Assembly: GCA_032871835.1 (NCBI GenBank)
Contig: CM065296.1
Span: forward strand, 113,098,146-113,162,145
Origin: Dipteronia dyeriana
Taxonomy: Eukaryota > Streptophyta > Magnoliopsida > Sapindales > Sapindaceae
Length of the DNA: 64,000 nt
Direction of reading: 5' to 3'
Part shown: one piece after another, positions 50,215 to 63,034 of the stretch
Numbering within the stretch: position 1 is the stretch's first letter
How the letters are laid out: each line of letters opens with the position of its first letter
Notes under the pieces: generated by a model
Database searches by the model: none
Seen by the model: only the letters and a program-made list of their open reading frames with translations
Told to the model about the DNA's origin: nothing
Translations under genes and position numbers: made by a program

Positions 50215-51710
50215 AGGGGTATTAATGTATTATTGATTTAGTCTCAATATTTTTTTGAATTTTTTTTATTCATTTATTCATTTTTTACTGGATTGATCCC
50301 TGTGTTTTAAAAAACCATTTAATTTAGTCCTTCCGTTAGTTAATTATACAGTTTCAAGGGTATTTTAGTTTTTAAACATTAATGTACCACGTGTCAACAC
50401 ATATATATATATATATATATATATAAATAATTAAATTAATATAAAAATACAAATTAAAATTTTTAAACAAAATTATAAAAAAAACTAAAAAAAGAAAATT
50501 TAAAAAAAAAATTAAAAATATCTCTATCTGGAAACCTAAACCCAATTTGAGTAAAAATCACTTCGATTCCACAGGCTGTCTTGAAACCCTCTATCCACTC
50601 TCATTCGCTTCTCTTCGTCGCCAACACCCCCTGACCAGAATCTGAAACCCTAGGCAATGATTCCTCCACCTCCTCGTATTCTGTTTCATAATCATCATCA
50701 TCATCAGTAGTATATGTGAAGTTGTCGTCGTCTATATCATCTTCTTCATCGTCAAGAAATCGATCGTTCGCAGTTTTGAGTTATGCCTTAAACCTAAACA
50801 TGCCCTAGCTCTCGAATCTATTCCTCACCCACTTCGACTGGAAATCTGTTCTAGAGAGTGTTGTTAATGGGGTTTTGTTAATTGTTTGGCCATTTTATGC
50901 GGACCGAAGGATGAATGCGGTGATGTTGAAGAGGACATCGAATTGGAATTGAGACCGAAACAGAGTGAAAATGGGTTGCTGGGTAGAGACAAAATTGCTA
51001 GAGTTTGAAGGTCGAAGTGGATGAGATGAATTGAGGATTTGATTTGGGTGATCGAAGTGAAAGAGTTAAAAAAGGGATTTGATTTGGGTGTCGTTTTGGT
51101 AAAAAATTAGAGAGATAGAACTTGAATATGGTGTTGAGAAAAGAGAAGAACCTAACATATGAATGAGGGAATCGATAGAGGAAACTTGTTATGCTTGAGT
51201 GTGAGTGAAAATGAGTCGTTATATTGTGGTGTTTGTGAGATTAATTTGCTCTGTATCTGCAGGTTGCGAAGTGAAGATATTTTGGAAAAACTGAAAAAGG
51301 CAAGAAGAAGAAGAAGAAGAAGAAGATAGAACCGATTGAAGAGGAAGTATAGAGATTGAAGATAAGGAGCTAGAGATGTTGATGGAGACCAATCTCCATA
51401 TTAGATCTCCACCATTCATCAATCATGATTGACGGTGGAGAACCAATCTGGCAATTGGGTATTCACCTCTTTTTTTTTTTAATTTTCAGTTTTTGTTTTT
51501 TTAAGAAAATAAAAATTTTCTTTTTATTTTGGAGTGAAGGGTAAAAAGGTCAATTGGAATTTTTTTATGACATTTGACCGTCAAAATTCTGGTCAGAGGG
51601 ATGAAATTGAATAGTTATTGAAAATATAGGGACCAATCTAGTGAAAAATGAATAAATAAGTGAAAAAACAGATAATTCAAAAAATATAACGACTAAATCA
51701 ATAATATCCT
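50215..51710. mobile_element. Mutator-like element, family M copy C
   Basis: Flanked by the perfect 9-bp direct repeat aaagaatat (50206-50214 and 51711-51719). Left terminus aggggtattaatg with tattattgatttagtc just inside. Right terminus gactaaatcaataatatcct. The extended TIR (tttttactggattgatccct; gtgaaaaatgaataaataag) matches copies A and B. The cargo (about 50560-51480) differs from that of A and B, with CATCAT and GAAGAA runs, and has no recognised protein. A (TA)n tract lies at about 50400-50424. Confidence 0.88.
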
Positions 51711-51719
51711 AAAGAATAT

Positions 51720-52377
51720 ATTTTATTTAAATAAAAAATGATTAAATCCAAAAAATCATGACCACCTGGCTGTGACCACCTCCATTATTAATCAGACACT
51801 GCACGGAGATTCAGGATCAACATAGTTTATGGTCGAAGGAAAGATAATTGGTTGCCGGTTAGGGATGGTTGAAGAATAATAATCATATGTGGAACCCCTC
51901 ACGGCCTTACCGTGAGTCCTCACTCCCGTTCAAATTTTAATCACACATCATGAGTATGACTGCTTGCCTGCTTCCGTTTCTTTTGACTTTTCCCGTTGAT
52001 CAATCAAGATCCCGTGATGGAAGATCAAAATCAAGTTGGGTTTGGCTTCATCGACGAGAAGAGTCCACTATAAGTATGTGGGGATGGGAACTTTATGAAT
52101 TTTCTTCGAGTGGAGGAACTATTTTATTCAAAAGATAAAATTTAAAAGGAAACAAAAACTCCACAAAAAGCCAAATTGAAATCCGATTTCATGTCCGTGT
52201 CTGAAAATTTCGAAGCAAAATAGTCAGGCAAGACAGGACAGGACCTACGCTCCTCTTAGCGCCTTAGCTCGAGCCTCGAAGCACCACTGCGGTGGAGTCC
52301 AGGATAACAAACCTGAGGCTTCAAATATCAGCCTTGAGATATATTTATATATATATATATACTTCACGTCGCCGTGG
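51720..52377 (+). promoter_or_regulatory. Upstream region of the F-box gene
   Basis: About 650 bases between Mutator copy C and the F-box start. A (TA)n tract at about 52336-52361 lies only 16-40 bases before the ATG, too close to act as the TATA box unless the leader is very short. The frame at 51950-52138 has no resemblance to a known protein. Confidence 0.35.
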
Positions 52378-53964
52378 ATGGGCCAGTCAGCTTCGGCGGC
52401 CGCTATCCCGAGCCGCCGAGAATTCAACCACAGCCGCCGCTATAAGTCCAAATCGACGGCTGTGATCTCCCCGATGATATCTGACGTAAGCGATGTCCAA
52501 CTCCTCGACGGAGCCAACGATTACATATCGAATCTGCCTGACGAGTGTCTGGCTTGCATTTTCCAGTATCTCAGCACCGCAGACCGCAAAAAGTGTTCAC
52601 TTGTGTGTCAACGCTGGTTCAGGATCGAGGGACAGAGTCGTCACCGACTCTCTCTCAACGCTCAATCAGATCTCCTCGCTTTGATTCCATCTATTTTTTC
52701 CCGATTCGACGTGGTCACGAAACTAGCTCTCAAATGTGACCGTAGATCTGTGAGTATTGGAGACGATGCGCTTATATTAATCTCTCTAAGATGCCGAAAT
52801 CTGACTCGCCTGAAGCTGCGAGCATGCCGGGAGTTGACAGACGCCGGAATGTCAGCTTTTGCTAAAAACTGCAAGGGTTTGAAGAAGCTATCATGCGGAT
52901 CTTGCACGTTTGGAGCCAAAGGCATGAACGCAGTTCTGGATAATTGCTCGAATTTAGAAGAATTGTCAGTCAAACGGCTTCGTGGAATCACAGACGGAGC
53001 AACAGCCGAGCCGATTGGACCGGGTCAGGCTTCGTCTTCGCTTAAAACAATTTGCTTAAAGGAGCTTTATAATGGACAGTGTTTTCGTCCCCTAATTATT
53101 GGTGCAAAGAATCTAAGAACGTTAAAGCTTTTTAGGTGTTCTGGTGATTGGGACAACCTTCTTCAACTCGTAACGGATCAGGTCACCAGTTTGGTAGAGA
53201 TCCATCTAGAGAGAATCCAAGTCACCGACGTCGGTCTCGCTGCTATTTCCAACTGTTCAGATCTGGAAATTCTGCATCTGGTTAAAACTCCAGAGTGCAC
53301 GAATCTCGGCCTCGCAGCCTTATCCGAGCGATGCAGGCTGCTGAGGAAGCTCCACATTGATGGATGGAAAGCGAATCGGATAGGTGACGAAGGACTGATA
53401 TCTATTGCCAAATGTTGCCCTAATTTACAAGAATTGGTTCTTATTGGTGTGAATCCAACCAAGTTGAGTTTAGAAGTTTTGGTGTCGAATTGCCAGAATC
53501 TAGAGCGATTAGCTTTGTGTGGTAGTGACACAGTTGGTGATGTGGAGCTATCATGCATAGCTGCAAAATGTACAGCTTTGAAGAAGCTTTGTGTCAAGAG
53601 TTGTCCGGTGACTGATCACGGAATGGAAGCGCTTGCTAGTGGTTGTCCAAACTTGATCAAAGTGAAGGTGAAGAAGTGTAGAGGAGTGACCACCGAAGGC
53701 GCGGATTGGTTAAGAGCAAGAAGGGAATTGGTTGTTGTAAATTTAGATAGTGGCGAGCCTGAACAACAGGACGCCAGTGATGGTGGTCCTCAAGATAATG
53801 GCATTGAATTTCCTCCGCAAATAGCTGCTCCCAGTATTCCATCTGCTAGTACTAGTCGATCAACGTCCTTCAAGGCAAGGTTCGGGCTTCTGAGTGGGAG
53901 GTATTTGGTGGCTTGCACTCTAAGGAGGTGGTCAGGCGGTAATAGCAGTTCAAGAAACATTTAG
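52378..53964 (+). CDS. SKIP2: F-box/LRR protein, SKIP2/VFB type
   Basis: One uninterrupted frame of 528 residues, as usual for the intronless VFB/SKIP2 group. The F-box is at about residues 49-93 (YISNLPDECLACIFQYL, CSLVCQRWFRI). It is followed by Cys-containing leucine-rich repeats to about residue 445 (RCRNLTRLKLRACRELTDAG, NCSDLEILHLVKTPECTN, CCPNLQELVLIGVN, KCTALKKLCVKSCPVTDHG, GCPNLIKVKVKKCRGVTTEG). The Ser/Thr-rich tail contains STSRSTSFKARFGLLSGRYL. Family members bind ASK1-type SKP1 proteins and act as substrate receptors of SCF ubiquitin ligases. Arabidopsis VFB proteins affect lateral roots and auxin-linked gene expression. The start MGQSAS fits an N-myristoylation signal. The substrate is not known from sequence. 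Confidence 0.95.
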   Translation: MGQSASAAAIPSRREFNHSRRYKSKSTAVISPMISDVSDVQLLDGANDYISNLPDECLACIFQYLSTADRKKCSLVCQRWFRIEGQSRHRLSLNAQSDLLALIPSIFSRFDVVTKLALKCDRRSVSIGDDALILISLRCRNLTRLKLRACRELTDAGMSAFAKNCKGLKKLSCGSCTFGAKGMNAVLDNCSNLEELSVKRLRGITDGATAEPIGPGQASSSLKTICLKELYNGQCFRPLIIGAKNLRTLKLFRCSGDWDNLLQLVTDQVTSLVEIHLERIQVTDVGLAAISNCSDLEILHLVKTPECTNLGLAALSERCRLLRKLHIDGWKANRIGDEGLISIAKCCPNLQELVLIGVNPTKLSLEVLVSNCQNLERLALCGSDTVGDVELSCIAAKCTALKKLCVKSCPVTDHGMEALASGCPNLIKVKVKKCRGVTTEGADWLRARRELVVVNLDSGEPEQQDASDGGPQDNGIEFPPQIAAPSIPSASTSRSTSFKARFGLLSGRYLVACTLRRWSGGNSSSRNI

Positions 53965-56927
53965 TTTTAAAAACCTGGACTTGGTTCTTCAACTGTTTTT
54001 ACATTAATTTCATTTGGGTTGTCTGATTCTGTCCTCTCAGTGTATTTAATTCTGTGTGCTTGGTTTTTATTGTCTTTTGAATTGAAATTTCCCTTGCAGA
54101 AGTCGCTATTTCTCCGTTCATTTGAATTTCTGTTTCTATATTCAGTCACTTAACCTTTCAGTGGTGGCCGCTTTTCATAATTTTACATGGATTCTTGTAG
54201 TTCCTGGTTATCTTATTAGGAATCTGGGTAGAAAGAGGGAAACACACGCCAAGAAGGTAGATTTTGCCGTTTTAGGGAACACACTTACAAGGTTTTCATG
54301 TATTGAAATTGCATTACGTATGTTCTTTCACATAATTTCATTGGGTATAGTTATTGATATTCGGTGCATAGAAGCCATTTTCTTGATAGAATTATTTGAT
54401 CTTCTTATTACTTATTTGTTAAGCATCGGTTAATAGCTTAATTTTCAAAGAGGCTTCACAACTGGCTGTGGGTTAAGAGGTCATGAGTCAAAAGTTTAAA
54501 GATGTTGAGTCAGGAACTGTGGAGTTTTAGGGATTTGAAGTTTGGTGAATTTACTGGTAAATTTTGATGTGCGTCTGTTGGTGTTGGGGTTGAAGTTGAA
54601 AGTAAAGTTAATTAGGATGAAAGATGGTGCCTGCGTTGATGTTTTTGAGACAGCTACTTCTACTTGATTTGCACTTTCTTGCTTGTTGGGCTTCTTTTGC
54701 TTTAGATGGTCCTTATCATACATAACTAAAAGCAAGGTTATATTTTCTGTTGTAACAGCTAAGTTTGGTAACTTGTTAACCTAATACAGCTAGTTTGTTG
54801 GTTCAAGTCACATTTGTTAATGATGATCGGGTAAAGTTAGGTTGAGTAAAAGTTTAAAATGATTAAATGTTGTTGATTTGATCAACTTTCTATTTGGTGG
54901 TACTACCTAGTTTAATTGGTAAGGTCTCTAACAGTAGTGTAAGAGGAGGAGGTGTGGTTTACGTTTAAGGTGAGGGTGCGGCAGTATTGTCTATAAGTTT
55001 ATTGTACTATTCTTGACATGCTTGGCTTGGATTCTTTGTAATGCCATCGGACATGCAATGAATCAAAATTATTGAATGAATACGTGTTTTTTTAGTTGAC
55101 CTGAGAAGAAACATATTTAGTAGAACCTATGTTACCCTGTTTAGCAAGATTACTCTTATTTTAGGTGTTAGTGCTGTAGTTAGAGGGATTTGGGAGGGGC
55201 AGAGGGGTTCTAGCTATCGAAGCAAACCGGTCATTTTCTGCTAAAATGTGATACGTGCAAGATTTTCTAATGTGAGGCTTGACTTGTGCCAAATTCAAGT
55301 GCGTTTTGCTTGTGTTGATGCACAATGAATGAGAAGAAAATTGCGATTTTGAAGAACTCGACATCAAGTACTTATCTTTATATGTAAAAAAAAAAAAAAC
55401 TGTTGACCATATTGTGAGTGGTGTGGACTGGTGATCATTTCATCTAACGTAAGTGCAAGGGAAACGTGGTCTTGACAAAATATCAAGGAGAATCATGAGA
55501 CATTTAATTTTTAAATGGGTATTGAAAGAAAATTGGACAGATGAGATATTGGGTGAAGGATAATGACATCATTTTAGAGATGTTGAAAGAAAGGTATGCG
55601 AAAATAAAAATCTAAAAATTGTGCGGTCATCGTCATCATCGTTTAACTGGTCAAGTTTCATAACCAATTTCCTTTGTTAGGTTTGAAAACTTGTCGTATT
55701 CCTTAAAAGGGTTTCCCATCGTAGCTGGTCTTCCACCAAAAAGCGCCAAACCATGAAGCAATTAAGTATCAAAACTCGGCATGACCGGCTTGTAATTGAG
55801 CATCAAAGTCTAAATTCAACTATAAGAGCTTTCCATTACTAAAACAGTATTATTATATCAGATTAGTTTTTGTCAATAAACAACGTACCGGTAGGGGTAT
55901 TTTTTTGTGGTAAGTGGTTGTCAATTTCAATCTTTCCAGCATTTTTCTATAGTTACAAGTCGTTTGATCTTACTTACTTTATGGACTAATATAACCAATA
56001 TCTAAATCACGAGTCTCATGTTTTTTCCCTCCGGTCTTTTCCTTTGCTCGCTTTCAAAGTTCGCATTAACAAGAACTAATAGACAATTTAGACATAGATC
56101 CCTTAATGGGTTTGTTTAGTAAATATAAGATATGATTTACCTTTACCTTTGCCTCTTCATATCATCAGATTCCGAGCTTCTTATTCTCTCATGGCAGCAT
56201 AATCGTACTGTTCATGGAAAGTTGTGATCACAGCATACTAAGATGGGTTCAGTTCCCAGCAAGGCAACATTAGCACGCAGACCATCTCAACATATTCAAA
56301 TATGCATCTTGCATACGATCATTTCCAACTTTGAATCAAAATTACATTTTCAGTTTTTGAACCGTCCAGTCCAAGATTTAATCACATGATTAGTTGTTTG
56401 TACAGCCACTGAAAGACTGACCGAACAACCAATCCTGTCATCACCCCATCACCTGGCATGAGAATTACACTAATGCATTTGTGATAAAATAAGTACCGGA
56501 CTAAAATAACATGTGAAGATAGAATTGAACTAATATATAAACAAATATCGGAAATGATATAAAAAATTCTAACAATAAGCTTTCAATTAACTTTCAAAAA
56601 AATCCAGAAGCACATAGGAGACTACTGAAATAGACTATCAAATGTAAAATGTAAAATGTAAAATGTTACCACTGAAATATACTATCAAATGTAAAATGTT
56701 ACCTTCTGTTGATGGTTTACATACCAATCGAAGAGTATCAATGTATAAATATTACCTTTTATAGAATAAGGTGAGCTGGCCAAACATCCACCAAAACTTG
56801 ATTAAAGTTCGAACAATTATGTAATGGAAGGATGATACTACCTCGGCCTTGAAATACTGATTCACTTGCTAAACATGTTGAATCTCTTACTAATGCAAAG
56901 CTTAGATACCGATAATCTGTTGTCCTT
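53965..56927. other. Intergenic region with 3' UTRs at both ends
   Basis: The first few hundred bases should be the 3' UTR of the F-box gene, and those next to 56927 the 3' UTR of the MPDU1-like gene. The frame at 54122-54433 has no known relative. A short gtaaaat tandem (about 56641-56700) is present. No other gene seen. Confidence 0.5.
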
Positions 56928-58354
56928 TCACTTAACTTTCTTGTCTTTCTTGACTTGAGGCTTTTGGTATATGATAATCTGACTCAGGATGGTACCATTT
57001 GTTATGATACCAATTACAGAACCCAGGATAACTTAAAAAGAGTCAAGGACAGCAAATGCTTGGCCATATGCAGAATAAATAAGCAAATGCTCAGCTTATA
57101 TAGTATGGCATTTTTTTTTTTTTTTTTTTTTCAAAAGACAAAAAGGAACTGGGGTGGGGAAGCATTCATTTTAATCCAGTCTCACTAAGAAGAAATAAAG
57201 CATCTTTGGTTGAAGTAGAAAATTATATAGAAGGTACAGTCAAGGCAAGATTTCCTATCACCTCTGTGGACACACTCAACTCAAATGCTGCAGTGTCATA
57301 GATTGTCATATTAATAACTTAATACACACCCAACCCATCTTGACCTCCTCACATTTAACATCACACCGTTAACTCTCCAGTATATAAATGCAATGAGTAA
57401 AGAAAGAAAATAGAAAACAAACAAGACACTTCCAGAAAATAGAAAAATTATAGGGAATTGTAAGTGAAACAAAGTATGAGGTCTAACTAAAATATCTTGC
57501 TAGTAGTAACTAATTTCAAAAAGCTTTTGGACTTCTGTGTATTATTTATTTATATGCCATTAGCTACAGAAGGTAACCTTTTCGAAAATTGTGTATAAGT
57601 GCTATAACACCTGTGATATAAAAATATTTCTTGGAGAAACTCATTCAATGAATTTTAATCAAAACTGAGAATAATAGACAAGGATACCACTTGATGGTGC
57701 TTTTTCTTGGATGCTGGTAAAAACTCTCACTGCAGAACAAAACATTGTAAGTTCTTCACTTTATCTCAAAGGAAAATATAAACCATACTCATTGACGAGC
57801 TACAGCTGTAATAAATGATATGAACTCACCTATGGAACCAGCGGAATTCATGAAACATGTTAAGAAGCTGAGCTCCCCAGTACTTTTGTTCTGTTCAAGG
57901 AGTAGTTATCAATCCATGACATTAGAAAAGTGCTAGTGCGTATGCAATTTAACTCAAAATGTTATATGCACATGCTCATACTAAACAGACAAAAAAAAAA
58001 AAAAAAGAAGAATTAAGATACTTCACTACTCGTTTTTTTTTTGGTAAGAGAACTCTCTTTAACAAGTTAGATAGATGGAAGAGATGCATAAAGCCCATTT
58101 AATGAAGAAAAATCACTTTATATTTCATTATTGTCCTGCATAAATCTTACATACAGAGATAAATATATACAATTCCAACATAAAAGAGTATATCAAATCA
58201 ACATATGATGGTTTTATTTCCCTTCCCTCCTTAATAGATACAAAATATTAGTAAGTGACAATCCTCTTATTTCCCCATCCTTCCCATCCTATGCAACACA
58301 TGGATAGTAGGATGAGCCTCTCTCTGCCAACATATAAGGGTATAACAGTCCAAA

Positions 58355-58397
<43 letters not shown>

Positions 58398-60934
58398 ATT
58401 ATATATATATATATAGACACACACACACACACCTTACATTTGAGTTTTGAGTAGACGGGTGTTTAAGAATGTAGTGGAAATTGCTCTAGATTCTATCTGT
58501 CCACAAAAACAAGCAAGGGAAAGAGATACTATTTTCTTTCCATGATTCCATCCGTCTTATTAAACAAATCAATGGAAAAATTGCAGTATCCATAACAACT
58601 TTTCTTTCTTCCAAATCTTTCTTGTCCTTCTCATTGTTAAACCCTTGCATCAAATAGATGCAGAAAATTTTCTTCTCATGCACTCCAAATTTAACCTACA
58701 AGTTAGCTCTAAACCAACAACTAAGGTGACACTCTACCTTATGGTAAAGAATTCAAGAACTTGTAAAACTACCACCTACATTTCCTACTATAACAATTTA
58801 ACATAAGAAAATCAACTACTACACATAAGCAAAATCTTGTTTTTGTTATGAGTAATACAATACAACCCAAAATTCAACCCAAATGATGTGGCAAGTAAGT
58901 TGTCCTCACCACACAAATCATGGGATGATGTGGTTAATGAAAAAACCACTTGCCACATCATTTGGGTTGGTTTTTGGGCTATCTTGCATTAGTGTTTTGT
59001 TATTATTTAAGAAAGAAGATGAAACAGGATTTAACGGACTAAATGTGCAGTGGGCTACACAGTTCAATGAATAATAAATGTTGAATATAATGAACAAGAG
59101 TCCTTCGGAGTTTAGTGATGAGATCTGGAATTAGTAATATCCTATAGATAAAACAGCAGAATGAATGTTCAAGTTTAAACTTACTTTAAAGTTTGCCCAC
59201 ATTTGTGGAACCCTGGCACAGAAAAATATTGCATGCTGCGATGCCTGTAACAGATCATTTCTATAAACATCAGTCTACAGAAGTTTGCAAATGAAAATAA
59301 AGAAAAATTATGAATATATACGTGTACAAGACAAAAATAGGGAAAGGAACTCATAATATTTGGGTTTCAAAAAAAAAAAAAAAACACTCATAATATTTGG
59401 CAAATGAAGACTGGGAAAGTAAATGTTGCTACTCACATATAGAGCTTCAAAAAGCATTGGATCCATCTGTCCAGCTAAGATGGTTGGTGCTATAGCACAG
59501 TATCTGAAATATCATCTGGTCAAGGGAAAACTGAAAAGTTGACTGTATTTGTCATACTAGCACATTACAAATTACAGGTGAAAAAAAGAAGTCAGAAAAT
59601 AAATAGATTGGCAACCAATTGCAGGATACAATAATGCCCTGATCCATGTTAAGGTACCAACTGGTTGTGAATAGTAGTATATTATAGCAACTAAAATGAT
59701 ACCTGTATAGACAAGCAAAGAACAAAGTATGTTCGATCCAATGAGTATAAGCATCAGCTTACGAAAAAGAAGCATAATTTCAAGAAGATAACAACACCTC
59801 ATATAGTTGGCCAAAATGACCTGTTAATCTAGAATTGACAATAGTTCCACAAAACTTCTTGAGTAAAATTTGACAACATGGGTGACGATTAAGACTAGTT
59901 AATGCAGTCAATCTAACCTGGTAAGTTTCAACTGTCAAAGATCTATGATATGAGATTATACATAATATGTATGTAATAGTCATTACAAAAACATTATTAG
60001 CGAGAACAATCAATTGTATAAATGCGAAGTCTCCAATAACTGAAAATAAACACATAATTAAATAGAGCAAAGCCAAAGAAATGGCTGTGAAGAGATCTAA
60101 ACTGACTCTTTTAAATGGGCATGTTTACCCTGAAAATCACTTGACTCTCAATCACATCACCAGCTGTCCTCACATGAAGACTGAAAAAAAATGTCTATTT
60201 TAATTTCATACCACTACAAAAATACATGTGAATCTGCAAACACACCTTGGATTAAAAGAAATGCCAACTCCCCGTAAGCCGAAAACGGAAGCCCTTTGTG
60301 AAGACAATACGCCAGAGCAATGGTATACCCAACTACTTCCATCTCAAAGGCTACCATACTAAGCCCTCTGACGCTTCCATGTTTCAAAATTTTCAATATC
60401 TATAATTGTGCAATGAAACTTATATCATATAAACTGATAACATTAAACTAATAAAAAGCATTGTTACATTCCTAAACTGCGAGGAACAAATTCTACAACC
60501 TAGAACAAAAATTAATAAATAAACGTAGATTCCACAATTGCACTAGCGATTGCTGTTCAACTACAAAACAGGTTTCAAAAGAGTAGCTTTTAAGTTAAAT
60601 AAGCAAATTAAGAACCTTGTATTCAAAAACGAAAGAAAAAGTGTAATTTGAAAGGGTTACTACTGCAAATCGCATAGGTTGCAACATCCATGAATTACAA
60701 TCAAACACAGATAATTGAAAGAAGAAGGTAACTAGGAAGATGAAAAACAAAAAGCAATTACATTAAGAAGACGAATAAAAAAGTGACCTGAGGGAGTTTG
60801 ACGGTGGTGGAAGCAGCAACGATGCAGTAGCCGAGGACCTTGGAAAAGAGTGGAAGCAGGCAATCTTTCTCAGGAAATTTTCCATTTCGAAGAGATCCGA
60901 TTGCGCAGCTCAGATCGATCCCAAAATACTCCAT
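56928..60934 (-). CDS. MPDU1-like PQ-loop protein of the ER
   Basis: Eight exons join in phase: 60934-60788, 60399-60246, 59702-59630, 59503-59437, 59244-59185, 57890-57830, 57729-57688 and 57031-56928, giving 235 residues, close to plant MPDU1 homologues. It has the two PQ-loop repeats: [19 protein letters not shown] (PQ at 48-49) and [19 protein letters not shown] (PQ at about 160-161). Hydrophobic segments fit about seven membrane passes ([39 protein letters not shown]-type end). The C-terminus ends KKVK, a KKxx ER-retrieval signal. In animals MPDU1 is needed for use of dolichol-phosphate mannose and glucose in N-glycan and GPI synthesis. The same role in plants is inferred. All introns are GT-AG. 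A 145-bp MITE lies in intron 5. Confidence 0.93.
58355..58432. repeat. Compound microsatellite (CT)n(TA)n(CA)n
   Basis: Three adjoining dinucleotide runs in intron 5 of the MPDU1-like gene: about 19 bases of CT, about 40 of TA with one interruption, and about 16 of CA. Confidence 0.9.
58850..58994. mobile_element. 145-bp MITE with 9-bp target duplication
   Basis: The inverted repeat includes aacccaaatgatgtggcaag on the left (about 58875) and its exact reverse complement on the right (about 58948). Similarity continues outward to gagtaatac and cactaatgc at the tips. The element is flanked by the perfect direct repeat ttttgttat (58841-58849 and 58995-59003). It lies in intron 5 of the MPDU1-like gene, and the target size fits the Mutator type. 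Confidence 0.87.
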
Positions 60935-62224
60935 CTTTCTCTCTCACTATGGATCCAATTCGAAATTCGAGTATTTGCCGGGACTGATAACCCAGTAGTT
61001 GCCTTAAAAAACACGGGACGGACAGATGCTTTTAATTATTCCTTTTTCCATGTAATAAACTATTATACAAAGGGTTTTTAACAAAACTGCCTTATTTCAG
61101 GGGCTGAATTGTAAACCTATCCTAAAACCCAAGTAAATTACAAAATTATCCCAAAATGCCTAACTCATCCCTGCACCACATCTATTAATCTTATTTAAAG
61201 TGTGTTTTGTATGGCTTTTGTAGGGATCAAAAACACATTTTTAATGTTAGAAGCTATTTTTTAAATTTTTCTTGGTTATTTGGTAAAACTCAAAACGGTG
61301 CTTTTAATATATGAATTGTCTCAATTACCTTTTATAAATATCATTTTGTGTTTACCTGAAGAAATCCAAAATTTAGGTTTTTCTAAAAAAAAAAACTTTT
61401 TAAACCATATGAATTGTCTCAACTACCCTTTATAAATGTTAGATATTCCACTATACAACTCTTTGTAATTCATACAACCAAACCAAAAGCTATTGTTAAA
61501 AATATATTATCAATACTTTTTTTTTACAATTTACACAACTAAAAAATATATATATATTTTAATGAGCTATAAAACTTATGAAAAAAACCATCGTGTTAGG
61601 GTGATCCAATATCAGCTCACCATATCCCGAGTGGAAAAAAAAAACATCGAGTTAGAGTGACCAAACTTTGTTTTTTATTTTTTTCGAATGGGGTATAAAA
61701 CCTATAGAAATTCTTTATAATTTATTTATTTAGACCATCCGCTAAAGTTGTTGAAATTCTTCCTCTGTTCCAACAGTTCCGATTTTAATCTCCTCTTCTT
61801 CTTCGTCCAAATATTTTTCTTCTTCTTGTTCTTAAATCTTGAGGAAGATAAAAGCAAGCGTGACCACTGCAAAGTTGAATCCATTATATAGAAGTTTCTA
61901 GGGATGTCACCGTCATTCATTTCTTCAATTTCAGAGGGAAAGATTTTTAATAATGAAGTCGTTAAAGATGTTCCAGAATTTTTTCCCAAACCATATGAAG
62001 AATATCATAAATACCCTTCCACATAGGGCATATTTCGTTAATTGTTTGTGGGCTTTTTTGTTGTTGAAGATAAAACATTAGTAAAAATTGGTTCTTGAAT
62101 TCTTCTTGAATTAGTTGTATTTTCTTTTAGAATTGTAAGTAGAGTCGTAAGTTATTTTAGTAATTAGTTTTTCTTTTTAATAAAATTGGCTGAAAAACTC
62201 AAAGACTACATATATATATATATA
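60935..62224. other. Upstream region of the MPDU1-like gene and intergenic DNA
   Basis: The first bases above 60934 form a CT-rich leader (cttctctctcac type). Further up, two pairs of short duplicated stretches occur: atatgaattgtctcaa at 61309 and 61408, and catcg-gttag-gtgac at about 61590 and 61647. The minus frame at 61726-61989 (Lys-rich) is unrecognised. Confidence 0.45.
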
Positions 62225-62620
62225 AAAGAGAAAAAAATAATATTAACAAGAAGTACCAAAAGTGTAACCAAACAGGCTAGGGGAACACAACCATCAAAAC
62301 AGAGAGGCATACAGGCCACAACAAAAACAAAATAGAAAAGATTAACGAAACTGAAAAAACCCCTGGGCCATGCAATCAATTTCTACCAACGAATAACAAA
62401 AAGCCAGAGTAGTAGACCACCAAGAATTAATCTCCAAATCCAAAGTAAGCTTGGATAGAGCATCCACAACCTAATTACATTCCCTAAAATTAAGGAAAAC
62501 CTAAAAATCTATAAGAGAAATCTAGGAAACCAATCCTGCCGAAAACTCTAGAGAACCTGGTCAGAACAAAAGGAAAGAAGTTGAACCACATGAGAGGAAT
62601 CACTCTCAAGCCCAATTATT
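62225..62620 (-). pseudogene. LINE RNase H remnant and 3' tail
   Basis: On the minus strand, 62620-62575 reads IIGLESDSSHVVQLLS and, after a frameshift and a stop, 62480-62345 reads VVDALSKLTLDLEINSWW and then VEIDCMAQGFFQFR before a stop. This is the end of an RNase H-like domain as found at the end of plant LINE ORF2 (ESDS...VV..LL, then NxVAD.L...). A T-rich 3' UTR-like stretch follows down to about 62225. The upstream part of the element is absent. Confidence 0.6.
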
Positions 62621-63034
62621 TGATTAATGAGAACAAATTTAAGAAATTAACTATAATCAAATATAGCATTACTTAACTTTAACTATTATTTAACTACACT
62701 TAAACTATAATCTGACAAAACATAAATATAATTAAATGTTACACTATTAATGGTATTATTTAACATTAATCAGTTGAAGTTAGTATTTAACACTTTAACT
62801 ATTATAAAATTTATAACACTTCAATTATTTAATAGAATTTTTTTTTAAATCGTGGTTAACATTAGTTAAAAAAAGATTAAAGTTTACTATAATGAACTGA
62901 GCAATGTGAAGTGAAAATTGAAGTTAACATCTAATCATTGATTGCAATCTCGGCTTGCCAAGTTGCATAATCAATGCCTATCAACCTAAACGAGTTCTTA
63001 TAGAAATATTTCTCTCTAAAGAATGCTCGAGTAA

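Noticed and set aside
52336..52361. TATA box for the F-box gene
   Set aside because: A (TA)n run only 16-40 bases before the start codon. More likely a leader microsatellite.
52662..53842. Minus-strand frames of 109, 139 and 61 residues
   Set aside because: Shadows of the F-box/LRR coding sequence.
54895..54960. tRNA-like A box (tagtttaattggtaag)
   Set aside because: No B box at the expected distance and no cloverleaf.
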